From NCBI GenBank assembly GCA_902478395.1, contig CABSKZ010000025.1, positions 1 through 16,507 on the forward strand: 16,507 nucleotides of DNA, written 5' to 3'. The notes under the pieces are model-generated. The model saw only the letters and a program-made list of their open reading frames with translations, was not told where the DNA came from and made no database searches. Origin of the DNA: an uncultured Eubacteriales bacterium. Lineage in GTDB: Bacteria; Bacillota; Clostridia; UBA1381; UBA9506. Below are positions 15,280-16,507 of the stretch, piece by piece (the stretch's first letter is position 1; each line of letters begins with the position of its first letter). The position numbers and the translations under genes are program-made.

Positions 15280-16507
15280 TTATTCAAACAAGCGTATAAT
15301 ATCTTCTTTGCTTAAAGCGGTAATGAGATGATCGTTTTCTATAATCAATTGGTCGGATAAATGAAGCTTTTTTTCCTGCAGTTTTAAAATCTTTTCTTCG
15401 ATAGAATCTTTCATAATCAGTTTATAAACTTGCACGCTCTTTTGCTGTCCAATCCGGTGTGCGCGGTCCGTTGCCTGATTTTGAACACTGACATTCCACC
15501 ATGGGTCATAATGAATGACGGTGTCCGCGCCGGTAAGATTCAGCCCGGTCCCGCCCGCTTTTAAAGAAATTAGAAACACAGGGGTAGAATCCACATTAAA
15601 ACGGTTGACCAGTTGCAGCCGTTCTTTTTTATCCGTAGAACCCTCAATCATGTAATGAGATATATTCAGTTTTTCAAGCTCCGTCTGTAGTATGTGGAGC
15701 ATGGAAGTAAATTGGGAAAACAGCAATATTTTGTGCCCGGAGGCGATGGAATTTTGGATTAATTCCATGCAAGTCTCAAGTTTAGCGCTTTCTCCCTTAT
15801 AGTTCTCATATAATAGTTCCGGAGCGCAGCAAATTTGACGCAGTTTCATCAACATAGCCAAAACGGTGAAGCGGCTTTTCTCAAAACCCACTTCTTGGAA
15901 TTGCTGAGTTAACTCGTTCTTCAGCGACAAAACATTTGCATGGTATAAGTCACGTTGTCTGTCATCCATATGCACATAGACGATACTTTCTGTTTTTTTA
16001 GGGAGTTCGCGCAAAACCTCCTGCTTCAGGCGGCGTAAAATAAATGGAGCGGTCATTTTTCGTAATTGTTCCAGAGCAGCATTATCATTTCCGCGTACAA
16101 TCGGGGCCTCAAAACGTTCTCGAAAAGCGTGATAAGCGAAAAGATAACCTGGCATAAGATAATCAAAAATTGACCAAAGTTCAGCAAGGCTGTTTTCAAT
16201 TGGAGTCCCCGTCATAGCAAACCGGTATGTTGAAACGATGGACTTGACAGAACGGGCATTCTGCGTATTATGATTTTTAATATATTGTGCCTCGTCAATA
16301 ATTTCAAAATCAAATTTATACCCCTTATATTCCTCTATATCCCGTTTTAATAAATCATAAGAGGTTATGACGATGTCGTAATGATCAATTTCATGAATGA
16401 GCTTCGTGCGTTCGACAGTCGTGCCAAAGATGGATAGAACTTGCATTTCAGGCGCAAATTTAAGTATTTCACTTTCCCAGTTTAGGATTAGGGAGGCAGG
16501 GCAGACA
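15280..16507 (-). CDS. SNF2-family DNA helicase/ATPase (N-terminus beyond window)
   Basis: C-terminal part, about 408 residues, of a bacterial SNF2/Rad54-type (superfamily 2) ATP-dependent DNA translocase. The frame stays open to the right edge and runs upstream of the first visible Met with CPASLILNWESEI (motif Ia), so the gene continues outside; the Walker A motif lies there. Visible motifs in order: IDEAQYIKN (Walker B, DEAQ), MTGTPIENS (III), ILLFSQFTSML (IV), LKAGGTGLNLTGADTVIHYDPWWN region (V) and QATDRAHRIGQ (VI). The protein ends just after a short helix, EDIIRLFE. Bacterial members often have an N-terminal SWIM zinc finger, which cannot be checked here. It probably moves along or remodels DNA-protein complexes; the specific role is unknown. 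It converges on the SLH gene and shares its terminator. Confidence 0.95.
   Translation of the reverse strand, partial: VCPASLILNWESEILKFAPEMQVLSIFGTTVERTKLIHEIDHYDIVITSYDLLKRDIEEYKGYKFDFEIIDEAQYIKNHNTQNARSVKSIVSTYRFAMTGTPIENSLAELWSIFDYLMPGYLFAYHAFRERFEAPIVRGNDNAALEQLRKMTAPFILRRLKQEVLRELPKKTESIVYVHMDDRQRDLYHANVLSLKNELTQQFQEVGFEKSRFTVLAMLMKLRQICCAPELLYENYKGESAKLETCMELIQNSIASGHKILLFSQFTSMLHILQTELEKLNISHYMIEGSTDKKERLQLVNRFNVDSTPVFLISLKAGGTGLNLTGADTVIHYDPWWNVSVQNQATDRAHRIGQQKSVQVYKLIMKDSIEEKILKLQEKKLHLSDQLIIENDHLITALSKEDIIRLFE

Overview
The window is the end of an assembled contig from a low-to-mid GC Gram-positive bacterium, most likely a member of class Clostridia that degrades polysaccharides. 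The evidence is strong AGGAGG-type ribosome binding sites, sigma-A type promoters with 17-nt spacers, an S-layer-homology (SLH) surface protein, an LplB/YtcP-type sugar importer and an intracellular family 35 glycoside hydrolase. Genus cannot be fixed from sequence alone. Bases 1-42 are not biological: they are an Illumina Nextera index plus Read-2/Tn5 mosaic-end adapter left on the contig end.

Positions 43-6725 (plus strand) hold a carbohydrate locus: a 5'-truncated LplB-type permease, its YtcP-type partner, a secreted protein with two related LamG-like domains, an SbsA-type Ig-like domain and no visible catalytic domain, and a cytoplasmic GH35 enzyme. The simplest reading is surface glycan binding, import of oligosaccharides by the ABC transporter, and exo-cleavage inside the cell. 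The substrate-binding protein gene that normally belongs to such a transporter is not in the window and probably lay upstream of the contig break. Three gene-free stretches (1733-2109, 3994-4487, 6726-7081) carry hairpins and one clear terminator.

Positions 7082-9947 (minus strand) hold a housekeeping run read right to left: a Rossmann/DUF2520 protein, panB (pantothenate synthesis), aroQ (shikimate pathway) and a ComF-type phosphoribosyltransferase. The first pair overlaps by 8 nt and the last pair by 11 nt. A sigma-A promoter at 10099-10127 faces left and drives this run; a second at 10198-10226 faces right and drives pyrG (CTP synthase). The two are divergent and share a short spacer.

Positions 11983-15219 hold a strong promoter, a roughly 130-nt leader, a 1007-residue SLH surface protein and a perfect 11-bp terminator that probably works in both directions, because the next gene, an SNF2-family helicase cut by the right edge, converges on it.

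I found no tRNA, rRNA, CRISPR array, insertion sequence or phage gene, and no convincing wholly new system. The observations most worth following are the adapter artefact and its chimeric peptide, the non-catalytic LamG protein inside the sugar locus, the translational coupling of the DUF2520 protein to PanB, and the GC drop along the SLH gene.
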